DNA of 64,000 nt, taken from NCBI RefSeq assembly GCF_048771995.1, contig NC_133027.1, positions 59,767,501-59,831,500 of the forward strand, in the 5' to 3' direction. This stretch comes from Taeniopygia guttata (Eukaryota; Chordata; Aves; Passeriformes; Estrildidae). The notes beneath the pieces were generated by a model. It was given only the letters and a program-made list of their open reading frames with translations. It ran no database searches and was not told the DNA's origin. Position numbers and translations under genes: made by a program. Below are positions 39,443 through 51,271 of the stretch, in pieces. Every line of letters starts with the position of its first letter. Position 1 is the stretch's first letter.

Positions 39443-39502
<60 letters not shown>
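39443..39502 (+). repeat. (CTAT)15 tetranucleotide microsatellite
   Basis: Sixty bases of perfect CTAT follow a short CATCT lead and end at ATTAATCTATCTGG. Perfect arrays of this length are usually polymorphic. Confidence 0.97.
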
Positions 39503-42500
39503 TAATCTATCTGGTGTACTATCCTTTGGGAAACAACAGCAACTACACACATTTGGTTAAAAATCTGAGTGTGAACTGATTGTTACCCAACAAATTATCT
39601 CAGTGCCATAAATATAATTAAGAATGTGGGGCAAATTCCGATCATTTTTTAAATGACATAGTTTCAGTAAAGGTCACTCTGTATTCTAAAACCTCAACTG
39701 ATTATATTACAGCAGCTTAACTGGTCCACTATGGCTGTCTTGATGCAAGCAAATGATAAGGTACCTGAGGAGTTACCTGGGCATAGAAATATTGTCTTCT
39801 AGTGCTAGAACTGTGCTATTAGCATGTACCAAGTAATGTTTTTCCAAATAATTCCTAGGTACTGTTCAGAAATTAACACTGAATGAACATTGCCACAAAG
39901 AGGTCACATGCACATAGTCAACCTCATTTGGAGGCACTGGAGAATCATTAGCGCAGGCATAGGCTATTCTGTACTAGTTAGCCTCAGTTACTGTAGACAT
40001 TTCTGACCACTTTTATTTTGCCAGCTTGCAGCTGTGGGTATGCTCTAAACCCACTCATACAGCAAAGCAGAAAAAATTATTCTGAACACCACTGGATAGC
40101 CTTTACACTAAAGTGTATCTTGAAAACCAGGACTATGAGAGTCCTGGGACTGTTATTGCACTCAGTAGTGGTTCTTAAACCTCTGTAACATACTCATCAT
40201 ACATTTGATGCCTAAAATTCAGCTATGTTATGAATGCCTTGTAGTGTAGTATATATTGCTCTTATGGTGACTAGCAGTCCACAACAAATTAAGAACATAC
40301 TCTAGTTAGGAAGCCTAAGCTGGGATAATTAGATGCTGAACATGGCTCTGTTACATAAAGATTGCAAAGTATCACTTTTTGAAGTAAGGGATAAGTATGC
40401 GCATGTAGTCTGTGTCTGCAATTAATAATATAGCAGTGCTGTCATGGGCAATAGGATCAATAGATTAAACCACCCTCAACCTCATTATAATTCAACAATG
40501 TAGGAGGAGAAGGTCATGGCCATACTCAGGGTTAAAATTAAGAGGAAGATTCATTAACTTTGAATCCACCTCATCATGCCTGCAAGTCTGTATACAGAGA
40601 GATGGCTTTACATTCTTAATGAGATAGGAAGCCCTAAGAACTGAAAGAATTAGAAGTAACTTCAGTGAAATAGAATTTAAAACCAAACAGCATTGCCTAT
40701 AAAACAAGGTAATAATTCAAGAAATATGTGTGTTCTAAACAACACTTATGAATGTAAATTCAATTATATTATGTTGAACTCTGATATTTTTCTGGCATTA
40801 CTTTTGGAAATTAATGATAATCAACAATGTAGGAATGCTGTGCTTTAATTCATGGCAAAATAGGACTCAAAAAACATTATGCATGACAAATATCTAATGA
40901 AAGAAAAATATCATTAGTACACACTTTATTTTGTGACCTTTTCTTTGCCTTCCTCCTGTTTTGTAGAGACTCTTACTTTAGAGGAATGTGTGGGTACTGG
41001 TATGGTTGTTGGCATCACAGAAAGATTAACATGATAGCAAGCTTGAAATCTTGACCAAGTTTAGTAGGGTGGCACGGATGGCATGAGCTCCCACACTTTT
41101 TATAGCCAACCTTGCAGCAGGAAACAAAAGTATCACTGTGTATCATTAGTGTAATGATTTCTTTAAGTTTGTATCTTTGCCCCGGCAAAGATCAAGAATT
41201 GTATGTGCATATGCTTTCACTTGCTTGTTTTACATCCACTCAGAAAGCAGGTAAGAAGATGGCTCTGTCTTCACTGTTCTGATGTTAAGGCACTGATTGT
41301 TTTGGTTTTGTTTTGTTTTTTAAAAGATGTTATCCATACCAAGTATTTTCAAATTTAAAGGTGTAGTCTCCAGCTGCTTCAGGAGATGGGGTGGACACCA
41401 TGATTCCAAGAGTGTGAAGGTAGGTGGTTGCATTTTCCATACTGCTAGGGAGGAAATGACCCAAGCAGTGAAGCACTGCTGTGGGAATGTTTATACAGTG
41501 TTGGGAAACAGCACCACTCCCTGCCAGCCTGTTCCCACCTGCATCTAGCTGACCAGAAATGGGGGAGTACAAAAGTACTTAAAATTTTCTTTGAAAACTC
41601 AGCCTTTGTTTGCTCTGAATATGATTCTGTCCAAGAGAAGAACCAAGTCTTCTACAGCCCTGCCTTTGGTTAAGATAACAGTAAATGATTTCCAGTATTC
41701 CTGATGTGAGCTTTGCATGGTAGAGTGTTGTAAGCTGAGAGCAGGAGAGTTTTGTATGCAGTACATGCGTGTGTGAATGATGGGACACGAGAGAAATGGG
41801 GCGCACATGGTACCCATGTCTATGTCATGCCAGTGTAAAGAGAAAAGCTGAGGAGCAATCCTGGACTCCCCAGCTTGCATTCAGGGTGATGCTAACTCAG
41901 TTGCACGTCTGCTTTTGGATAGAACCTGTCATGCTTACCTGTTTGTTAAGAGCATAGGAAAGGAAATCACAAGTCTGGAAAAATAGAAAGAGAAAGGCTC
42001 TACAGGCACACCCTCACTACATACTTACACTGAAGGCAAAACAGGCATCTGAGGACTAGTTTTATATGCAAAAAGGATCTCTTGGACAAGCACTCACTAA
42101 TTAAGGAGAGACCCAGCTTCAACTCAGGTTTCCTTCAAGCCGTACCGTGTTTTACTTTCACGATGTGGACATTACACTGGTGGACTCCAAGTAATACCAA
42201 CTTCAAGATGGCAACTTCAATTCCATTTCATCATTCCTGAATTCTCTGGGATGCAGAAAGGTTTACTAAAATTTTTTTCTGCTGTTGGAAATAAGTGTTT
42301 TTCTTTTGGAGTTTTTTTCCCTGTGGTCATTGTGTAAGATGACCTTGTGAAAGTTTGAGTCTGCTGACTCAGAAAGTCTTAGCTTGAAAGATAGTAAAAT
42401 GTTCTGAAAAGTATTGAAATTTGTCATCAACATTGCTAGAATAAGGTGATAAAAATCAAAGAAATATTAAGCAGACAACTATTTTAAAATTGCACAACAT

Positions 42501-44643
42501 TTTAAATCGACAAATTTGAAATTACACAGCACATATAAAGAAGATAATAAAGTCTCATTATAGACATGTCCTGTACTCTTTGGGCTAAATTCTATGATCT
42601 CTCACATCTAATAAATTATATATTCTAGGTGCTTTTCATGGTGTTTAAATTTTAGCATAATTTAAAAAACCTACATGCTACTAGTACTCTGAAGTTAAGT
42701 CATGCTGAGGTTTAATACAAAAATGATCATGATGCCTTTTCATCCTCCTCAGAGTTAACATTACCTACAAAAGACTAGACTGACATCAAGACTAGAATGA
42801 CATTGAAAATACATACAGTAGGGGGTTTTGTGGCAATTTTGTAGCAGCTTCTAATACAATATAGCAGCATCTCTAAACCGAGTTCCTACAGAGGATATAT
42901 CATGCCTATGAGTGTTCTGAGTTCACTGGCAGATGAAATCCATTTTTCAGTAACACAAATACTGGCTTAATTTACAAAGATTTATGGATCAATTTCTTGC
43001 CTGTAGGCTGTGTATCACAATTCTGTATTGAGCTCCTTTCATGCTCTTAAGGGCAAGCTTATGGAGAAGCCTTTTGGATCATGTTTCCTTCCATGTTAAT
43101 TTTAAAAATTATGTGCTTTCTTTATGGTTTTTAACAAGTCTTGGAGATGATAGCCAAAATATTTGCTGACTTCTTTTAATTTCTAATCCTTCAAACTTTT
43201 TCTACCAGCTGTATGGCTAACTACCAGCAAACTGTGATGCTTGTGGTGGCCTGAAAGGGAACACTCTCACCTGCAGTTTAAAATCTGATTATTTAAAGTA
43301 AATACCTCTTACCACACTAGATTAAACATTTCCCCAACTATTCTAAGCTGTGTAATAAATAATAACCCTGTATTTCCCCTATAACCCTAGGAAGCTGGAT
43401 TACAAACTGAAAGCCAAATCACATTATTTCTAGTTTTATATTTTTCATTAGAAACAAAGACATGGCATACATATTTTATTTTTCATACTTTCACAATTTG
43501 CTGTTCACAAGTTTATACAACTGATATAGTTAAAACAGCATAGTTACCACAGAAATTCCTGTTAAATACTAATAAAAGTGAAAGACAGATTAAAGAAAAG
43601 AGCTGGCATAATGTTTCTCTTTCCCTTTCTCTGAAAGGATCTGAGGTAAAGAAAAAGCAAAAGAGGTTAAAACCCCATTCAAAAATGCAGCTTATTAGAT
43701 AAAAATATATACCTGCAGTATAGTTGATGTTCTTTATATATTTTAATATGCTTATAAATGTTTAAAAAGCTGTAGTAAAACACATTTTTCACCTTGAAAA
43801 AGAGTAAAAAATATAAGTTTAAAATTCTGCAAATTGAAATTAAACACAGTACTTAAAAAAGTTTATTGTATAATGTCCCTACTTGCAACTAAGTCCTAGC
43901 ACAATAGTTTATAGAGACTTTCTAATATCTATGTGCGATGTATTTTGTTTTGAAATGGAATAAATTTTCTGTGAACTCGAATTAAGTATACAGATAATTC
44001 TAGAATAGGAGAACCTTATTCCCTGTATAAAAATTTAGTTGGTTCATAAGAAAGAATTTCTGTTCATATGGCAATGAAAACATTCAGATATATTTTTGAA
44101 CTTTACAGTTATATTTAATGATTTATCTGAAAAAGAATCAACTAATTTAAGATCAAAGGAATAGAAATAAATAGTAATTTAGCCAATGGCTTTTCTTTTT
44201 TAGCTTAGAGTCCTTGTAAGCCCATATTAAATAATGCACTTAAATTATTCAGGAAAGATACCAAAGGAAAAGCAATATTTACCCTCTACCATGCTCTCTA
44301 TAATTAACATCTGTTAAACTTTGGAAGCTTAATCCACTGGTCGAATCACATGTGTTTTCACTTAGAATGACAACTATTTCAGCCCAGTCAACAGCGATAA
44401 ATATTTATCCTGGTACTATACAGGAGAATAAATTTCTGTTTTTATCATCTGCATAAGAGGTAAACTTATGTGATGTAGACTTAGGAGGGCTGTACAAGTG
44501 TACATCACTTATCTGCGCTAAGAAGTTCCTTCAAGAGGTAAATTTCTTACGAGAAAGAAAAATATAGGTATTTGTTACCTCTCACCTTTGCTTGGTCTTA
44601 AATGAGCTGAGCCTGGTTTTATAATTTCATACAATCTCTTTTG

Positions 44644-44692
44644 TATATCTATAGTTGTATCTATCTATATATCTATATATAGATACATATAT
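44644..44692 (+). repeat. Imperfect TATC/TA simple repeat
   Basis: Interspersed TATC and TATA units ending in a TATATAGATACATATA stretch. Confidence 0.75.
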
Positions 44693-47600
44693 TATTTCAT
44701 CAATAAAGTAACAAAATTTCAAACATTAATGAATTAAACCAGTAATCTATCTTTTGTAGGCAATCCTTCACATTCCCAGAAGTTTCATTGTTTGTTTGAG
44801 CACCAGGTAACACAAAATACATTGCTACAGTGAGGATAAAGGGTTCTGTATGAACAGTGAAAATCTTGTTCTTGATTGTAACTCCAAGGAAAGAATATGT
44901 CTTCTGTTCTGATATGTTAAGCAGTAAAAGAGTCATCTTAATCTTTTTAAGAAAGTCAGCCTTAAGGATATAAGCTATTTAAAAGAGTGTTGAGAAAAGT
45001 GAAGATTATCAGTACTGACAAGAGAATAAATCTATGAGTATTAGTACGCTGAGAGTATAAATATAAATACTAAAAAGTGTACTTGTTATCTACTACATGG
45101 TTAGTTCATAGCAGAGTGGTGGGGCTGTAGTAGTGGTGTAAGACATTGAGATGTCTTATTCTATGTATTTTACATTTGTATATCAAGTACAAATACTGAG
45201 ACTATAACTGCTATTTAACAGAGGTGAGGAGATCAGAACAAACATGAACAGCTTATTTTGCCAAAAACCATAGCTAGAGTGTATACAGTGAGATTGGAAA
45301 TCCTGTGGTATTCCTACTGATTTACTTATCTTAAACATATGACAGCTTACATGTTTTTTTACCCTGCTTCAGAGGGCCCTTACGGCTACAGTTTAGAATC
45401 ACAATTTTTTACACAACCATAATGTGCCACGAAGAAAGGGACATGAAGCTGTTCAAACTTTCTGGATTTCTTACTGGCACACAGATTTTTTTATTGTTGA
45501 GTATATAAGTTAACATGTTGCAGAGATAAATGTTATGTTGCCTGTTGCAAGTATTTTTAAGGCAACACAGAGCTTTTTAATTTAAAAACATCATATGCAT
45601 TTTTACAAGCAGCTGGTGTTTAAAGTATGTTTGTAAGCAAATTGCAGTTGATGTTTTCTCTGCTAATTTGGTACCGAGGGACAATCTTGAAAATTAGATC
45701 TACATATGACTAACAAAAATCTGTTGTACAATGTAATTAACTGAGCCAAGGTAGACCCTCAGAAAATGACACTAAACACAAGAGGTAAGTCTCAGAGCTC
45801 TGTGTCATCATGTTTGCATTATGATTCATGCATCAGCCGGCTCCAGCGGAGCCTCTGGAAGCAGCCGTGATCCCTGCTGAGCAGGGGCGCTGCGCTCTCT
45901 GCTGGCCGCACAGCTGGCATGGGCAGAAAGCAGAGGGAGTTTTGGGAGGTGGCGGCCACCACAGCTGTACCCATCCCAAGTCCCTCGTGTGAAGGTGTAA
46001 TTCCCAGGAGTTAGCCCTGGAAGAGCTGTACCTCCTCCTGAAGCACACAGGAGTGTCTGCTGAGCCCAGTCCCTCTGCACAGCAGCCAGGGGCTGCCTGA
46101 CCTTCATATGCCCACAGCAAATACTTCAGGTTAGAGACACCCCTGACGCTTCCAGCGTGAGTCTGACTCGAGGGCCTGAAGAAGCCAGAGAGGCTTTTTA
46201 ACTCCAAACCAGAATGAACCTTGGTCTGACTATGAGGAAACATCAAGTGCCAGAGGTCTTTGTTTTTCAGCCCTGGCCTAGCACAGTTACACTAACCAAG
46301 GGCAACAGTACTACTGGCACATCCCAAAAGCTAGCCCAGCACTTATGAGGTGGGAAATAGGGCAGTGGAGGGGCAGGGTTCCCTCCCTCTTCCCAGACAT
46401 ACACTGGCATGGCCAGATTACATCTTTGGGGCTGTTCTTCAGGCCATGGCCTGGCCCTGACGCTGCAGCTGGCTGAGGGCTGCAGATGGTTGGTTTGAAT
46501 GCTGGACTGAGGTACTGTGAGGGCAGCTCTGAATCCAAAAAAGAAAAAAAATTGAAACCCATAAAGGACAAAACCCCAGCTGCTGCTAAACCATCCCAGT
46601 GGCCACTACAACATTTAAGTCTTGCAACTATTTCTGCCTGTGGCAGCAGGCTCAGAGCCTAGCTGCTTTTAGTTTGTGTTGGGAACATCAGCACTATGTT
46701 TTGACCTTTATCCTTAAGCTCCCATGGACTACTTCAGAGGAGAAACCATTCTTACAAGGTTATACTAAAAGTGAGTGGCCCTGACTATTTGTACATCCTT
46801 AGGTAAAAACTGACAATCCAGGAATTGTCCATCTCTGTAACTCCACTTCATATTTCATATATATTAGAATGGAGATCTTTTCATCATGGCAAGTGTCTTC
46901 AAAAATCAAGCATCTATCACAGTAATGGCCTGGTCCATCCTTGCGTTCAGGTAATGGCATCTCAGCTCCAGATGCCAGCCCCTCCTAAGCACAGTGGAGG
47001 CACTCTACAAGAAGTGATGTATGCATGCTGTGACTGTCAGATATTTTGCAAGTTGGCACCATTAGCTCCTGCCAGAAGACACGTCAAGGTGGCACCACAG
47101 CAGTGTGCTGTTGAGATGTTCACCAAACCTCCATCAGTCAGGAACACTATGTCCAGTCCCAGGCAAAGCTGTTTGCTGCTTCCTCCAGACCGGCACCGAT
47201 AACTCCATTGGATATCTTGCACCCACTGCTTAGGAGTGGTGACTTTGCTCTCCAGCTGTTACTATGAGGGCACAAGGTGGGTAAAGCTAACATCATGTTT
47301 AGGGCAGTTAATCACTCCTTGAAGAAGGCACTTGCATTTTGCAGCACAACAAAGCTTTTATGAAAGATTTTTCATTAAAAAAAAAAACTTTTTAAGATTA
47401 GCAAAGGTATACATATTCTATACAAATATGTTTGAAACAAATATTAGAATCAGTAATCACATTCATGTTTTGGGTTTTGTTCTGGTTGCAGATTTAATCT
47501 GATTCCTCATGACTGTAGTAACTACATCTTCAGCTACCCTTATAAGGGGAGAAGGGAATACACTCTCTGTGAACACAGCAAAAGGATCTTAATGAATCCA

Positions 47601-49869
47601 ACTTCATGCAGTGAGTGAGTCAAGAGCACCATCTCGTGGTTTTCCCTTTCCAGAACATTTCGATTTCATTTCTAAAAAATCTTTATACTACAGCATAATT
47701 TCCTCAAAAGGGAAGTCCTTGGCTTTGGGAGGTGGGAATAGAATTCTTATTTAGAATCTTAATCTAGATTCCATCTTTTTAAAGTCTCTAAGTCAGGACA
47801 GACTTTATATTTTAGGGCTAAATATACAGCATTTTTTTGAGAGTGGTCACTAATAAAACTATGATTACAGACTTAAAAAAAATTCAACATGCTAAAATTT
47901 TGCTTACTTGCAGTGAAACCTTTGGCTAGGGAGAACGTATCTGGCACTGCAGTTTTGCAACACATTAGAAATCGGGCTCTGAGGTGACCAGCTGGGCTAA
48001 GGTGCCAGTAGCTGCAGAGTTGAGGGTTGTTTTTTCTTGTCTTGATTCTTACATGTCCCAGAGTCCTCAGAGCACAAAGGCTTCTGCTGGAGGACATATT
48101 AAACTGATAAGTGCATCCAAACTCGTCCCTGTTTATACAAGTGATTATCATCACTATCAGGCACTTCAGCTTCTCTCCTTGCTGTGGCAAGAGCAGAAAT
48201 TGCCTCTAATGACTTGCAGAAAGGTGCAAGCACCACGAGCAGCTCCTTGGGTTTTTCAGGATAGCATCGTAAGTGCAAGAAATAAGACCTGAAAAATGCA
48301 GATACTAAATATCGATTTCAGAAAGTCTTACATGCCTACCTTTGTTTGTCTCCCAGCTAGCATTATTATGAAGGAATAATCTGTCTTCACAGCTGTTCAA
48401 GCTGGGGGCAACAGCTGCTAGACACAGCAATTTACACAGCAGAGAAACGTCCCACCCTTCCTCACCATGCTAGAGATAAGTAAGTAACTGGAAGAAATCT
48501 GTACTTGCACCAGGAGATTCTGGCAGCCTGCAGGCATTTATCACTCTCTGTAGATCTGAAAGGAGTATGCAGTGTGGGTAAGCAGCTTATCACATTCCTG
48601 CAAAGTCACTGGGGCTGCCAACTGCTGAGTTTGAAAGTGCTTTTTGACAACAGCTGCAGTACCTGAGGAGTACTGATCTCCATGTGGCGATTGCCATGCT
48701 CTTGCCCTAGGTATGACTCACAACGATTGCATATCAAAGGCAAGTCCAAGATAGTTGAGCGGAGACATTCACAATAATCTGCATCTACGACTTTCACACC
48801 TTTGACACACAAATCACTCTCCTCAGCGCTCCTTGGGGCAACTACAAGTAGTAACACCCATCATCCTCACTGAGGACCTGTTTTCTCCCTCAGCAGATGC
48901 TAGCACGCCTGGGTGGGAGCTGATTGCCCCCACAGCTCACCATTCGCTGAAACTATGAGGAGACCAAACATCCTGTGACTTTCAGTAAGATGCATGGTTT
49001 TATTCAGGCTCCATGCTCAGTATTATTGGGTGAGGTTTGAAATGCTGGGCAGGCTTATGATAAAGGAATAGCTGTGCTGCCATAACAGATCCTATGCATA
49101 AGAAAATTGTAACTGTTGATAACAGATCAAGGTCCTTGAGATGTCACCCACCTGTTGACAGCTGCAATCTTGAATATCTATTCTGATTAAAACTAAAGGT
49201 GGTAGGCAAGGCTCTGAGAATCATATAAATAAAAAATGGTTGGACAAGTGAAAATAGCAACGATGTTTTCAGCAGATTCATTACAGCTTGGCCAAAGCTT
49301 CATTAGGTCAAATAATTTGACCTTTCCAACAAGGTTTCAGGTAAAAGATAGTTGCTCCTTATCATTCAGAAGTTAGTGAAAAATGCCCATTTCTTCTCTC
49401 TTATCTGGAGGCAACAAGGAATTTTTCTCAAAATTCTTCATGAACAGATAAATTTCTACAGCTAAAAATGAAAAAACAAAAAGCAGCTGTTCTTTATTCA
49501 GTGTACAAATTGCTAGACCTACTAGAAAGTGTGTTGTTCCTTTAGTAAGCACCAAAATATGAAAAGGTACACTTGATTTACCACATTCAATTTGAAAACA
49601 TTAATTCACGATGTATCCTACAGTGCAACACCAGTCTAAGAGTGAATATCTGTGCCATATTTCTTGAAATTACTATAGGAAATAGCATTTCTGTTCACAT
49701 CACATTATCTGCACTCTTCAGGACACAGGAATTTAAGTAGAGATGAAAATTTTAACAAATTTTGCTTGTAAGATTTCTTATCTCTGTGTGCTCAGCCTAA
49801 CACTTGCTGTAGCTTTATATGTATCAAGATGGTACTATCTAAATACCAGAATAAAGTATAATAGGATTA

Positions 49870-50075
49870 CAGATTCCTAGAATGGTGTCATTAGACCAGA
49901 TTGTTTAGAGCTCCATAAACACTTCCAGAGTTTCTCTAAGAAACCTGTTTCAGTGTCTGACCACCCTCACAGTAAAGAATTTTTCCCTAATATCTAATGT
50001 ACATCTACTTTCTCCTAACTTTGAAGCCATTTCCACTTGTCCTGTCACTACACAGATTATCGTTCAAGAAGCAGG
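49870..50075 (-). mobile_element. CR1 LINE 3' end, about 200 bp
   Basis: Contains GATTCCTAGAATGGTGTCAT, then CTCTAAGAAACCTGTTTCAG, CACCCTCACAGTAAAGAAT, TTCCCTAATATCTAATGTAC and CTTGTCCTGTCACTAC, the complement of the CR1 3' end with internal deletions. It lies about 450 bp past the FBXO5 poly(A) signal. Confidence 0.88.
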
Positions 50076-50504
50076 ACTACAGTGCAGTGCTCCCAGTCAG
50101 TTATTTACTTACCAAAGAGGGAAAAAAACCACCCTAGATAATTTCACAAAAATATGAGCCTATTTCTTAAAAGCTTGTCTTTTTTTACTGTGGCATCAGG
50201 AATATTTTGCTGACAGTGAGCTAGTTTGACAACAGCAGCATAAATCCAGCCAAAAGAAAAGTTTCCATTGAAATGAAAAGGAAGTGATGGCCCTTTTGAC
50301 ACTATAGGCAATTACTGATAAGAGCCTTTAGGTAAAATGCGGGGAATACAGCATGACAATGGATTCAGTACACTGTTTTACACAAACCCAGGAGGACTTG
50401 CCCTTTGTTGAATCAACAATTTAAAGAAGAACATACTAGAAAACTTGCAATAAGAGCATGAGAAGCACTTAGGATGATAAATAGGAAGGCCAGATTTGCC
50501 AACC

Positions 50505-51019
50505 AAGTTGTTGAGAATAATCATTTATTTTCACATTTACAAGACAAATATGAATAATATTTACAAATATATACAAATATTAAAATTTCCTTGTCATTTC
50601 AAAAAAAAGTCGAAGTATTTTTTAGCAGTATAGCCAATATACAGTACTTTTTTTTTGAACTTAGAAAAGGTTCAAGAAATGAAAGAAGAAATTAAGAGCA
50701 CTTTCAGATTCACATAAGAGAAGCCATCAGAGAAAGTGTTATTATGAATGTCCACATTTTAAAATCAAAGGTAAAGCTTCAAAAAACCATAAAATCTAGT
50801 CTCTCTCACATTTTCACATTAAAAGGGGCTTCACTCACCTCACTCGACAGCACTAGAAATGTTTTTAAAACCTTTCTGACCAGAATGATAAATTAACACA
50901 GGAATAACAGAATTAACCATTTTCATGAATATGGAGTAGCAGAAAGCATTCTTTCATGGATGACTTGAAAAGAAAAACTTTTGTGGGACATTTGTCAGTT
51001 TGTACTGGGCGGGGATGGA
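50505..51019 (-). other. FBXO5: FBXO5 3' untranslated region (predicted)
   Basis: This AT-rich stretch runs between the stop codon and the first AATAAA on the minus strand. No other AATAAA or ATTAAA lies between them, so a 3' UTR of about 515 nt is the simplest reading. The cleavage site is inferred. Confidence 0.6.
50524..50529 (-). terminator. FBXO5 poly(A) signal AATAAA
   Basis: TTTATT on the plus strand, AATAAA on the minus strand, about 490 nt after the FBXO5 stop. A GT-rich stretch follows on the minus strand about 15-25 nt on, as expected for a cleavage and polyadenylation site. Confidence 0.6.
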
Positions 51020-51271
51020 TCACAATCTCTTTAGATTCTGTTTGCTTTTCTTAGTCCCAGGAAGTGGCCCTGGTTTAGAAGTGTGTTTCACTGGTTTGCT
51101 GCTCACACAGTCACTGGAGCTGTGGTAGCTGCACATGCACTTAGTGCAAAAGTCAAAGCCACAGCTTTCACGATTGCACGTTGCTCTTTGGAGGTAGGAG
51201 TCATACTTGGCAGGTGAGCCACAGCGATGGCAGGCTTTAAGGCTTTCAGTGTTTTTCAAGTTCCTGGCAGC
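51020..51271 (-). CDS. FBXO5: FBXO5 exon 5 (zinc-binding region, RL tail, stop)
   Basis: The acceptor cccaacag precedes GCTGCC at 51271; the stop TGA is at 51022-51020. The exon encodes 83 residues with the C6HC zinc-binding pattern (CHRC, then C, C, C, C, H, C) followed by GPLPGTKKSK and the terminal NLKRL. In EMI1 the zinc-binding region and the C-terminal tail block APC/C ubiquitin chain formation (established knowledge). Confidence 0.96.
   Translation of the reverse strand, partial: AARNLKNTESLKACHRCGSPAKYDSYLQRATCNRESCGFDFCTKCMCSYHSSSDCVSSKPVKHTSKPGPLPGTKKSKQNLKRL

Larger units (their letters stand above)
32612..49869. other. Long intergenic stretch left of FBXO5, no gene seen
   Basis: AT-rich with GC-richer patches at about 36.9-37.6, 41.3-41.9, 45.83-46.57 and 48.0-48.9 kb. 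None shows a recognisable protein, splice-consistent exon pair or RNA gene. In human the corresponding side of FBXO5 is a gene-poor interval leading to VIP; no VIP or PHI peptide coding sequence was recognised here. Confidence 0.5.
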
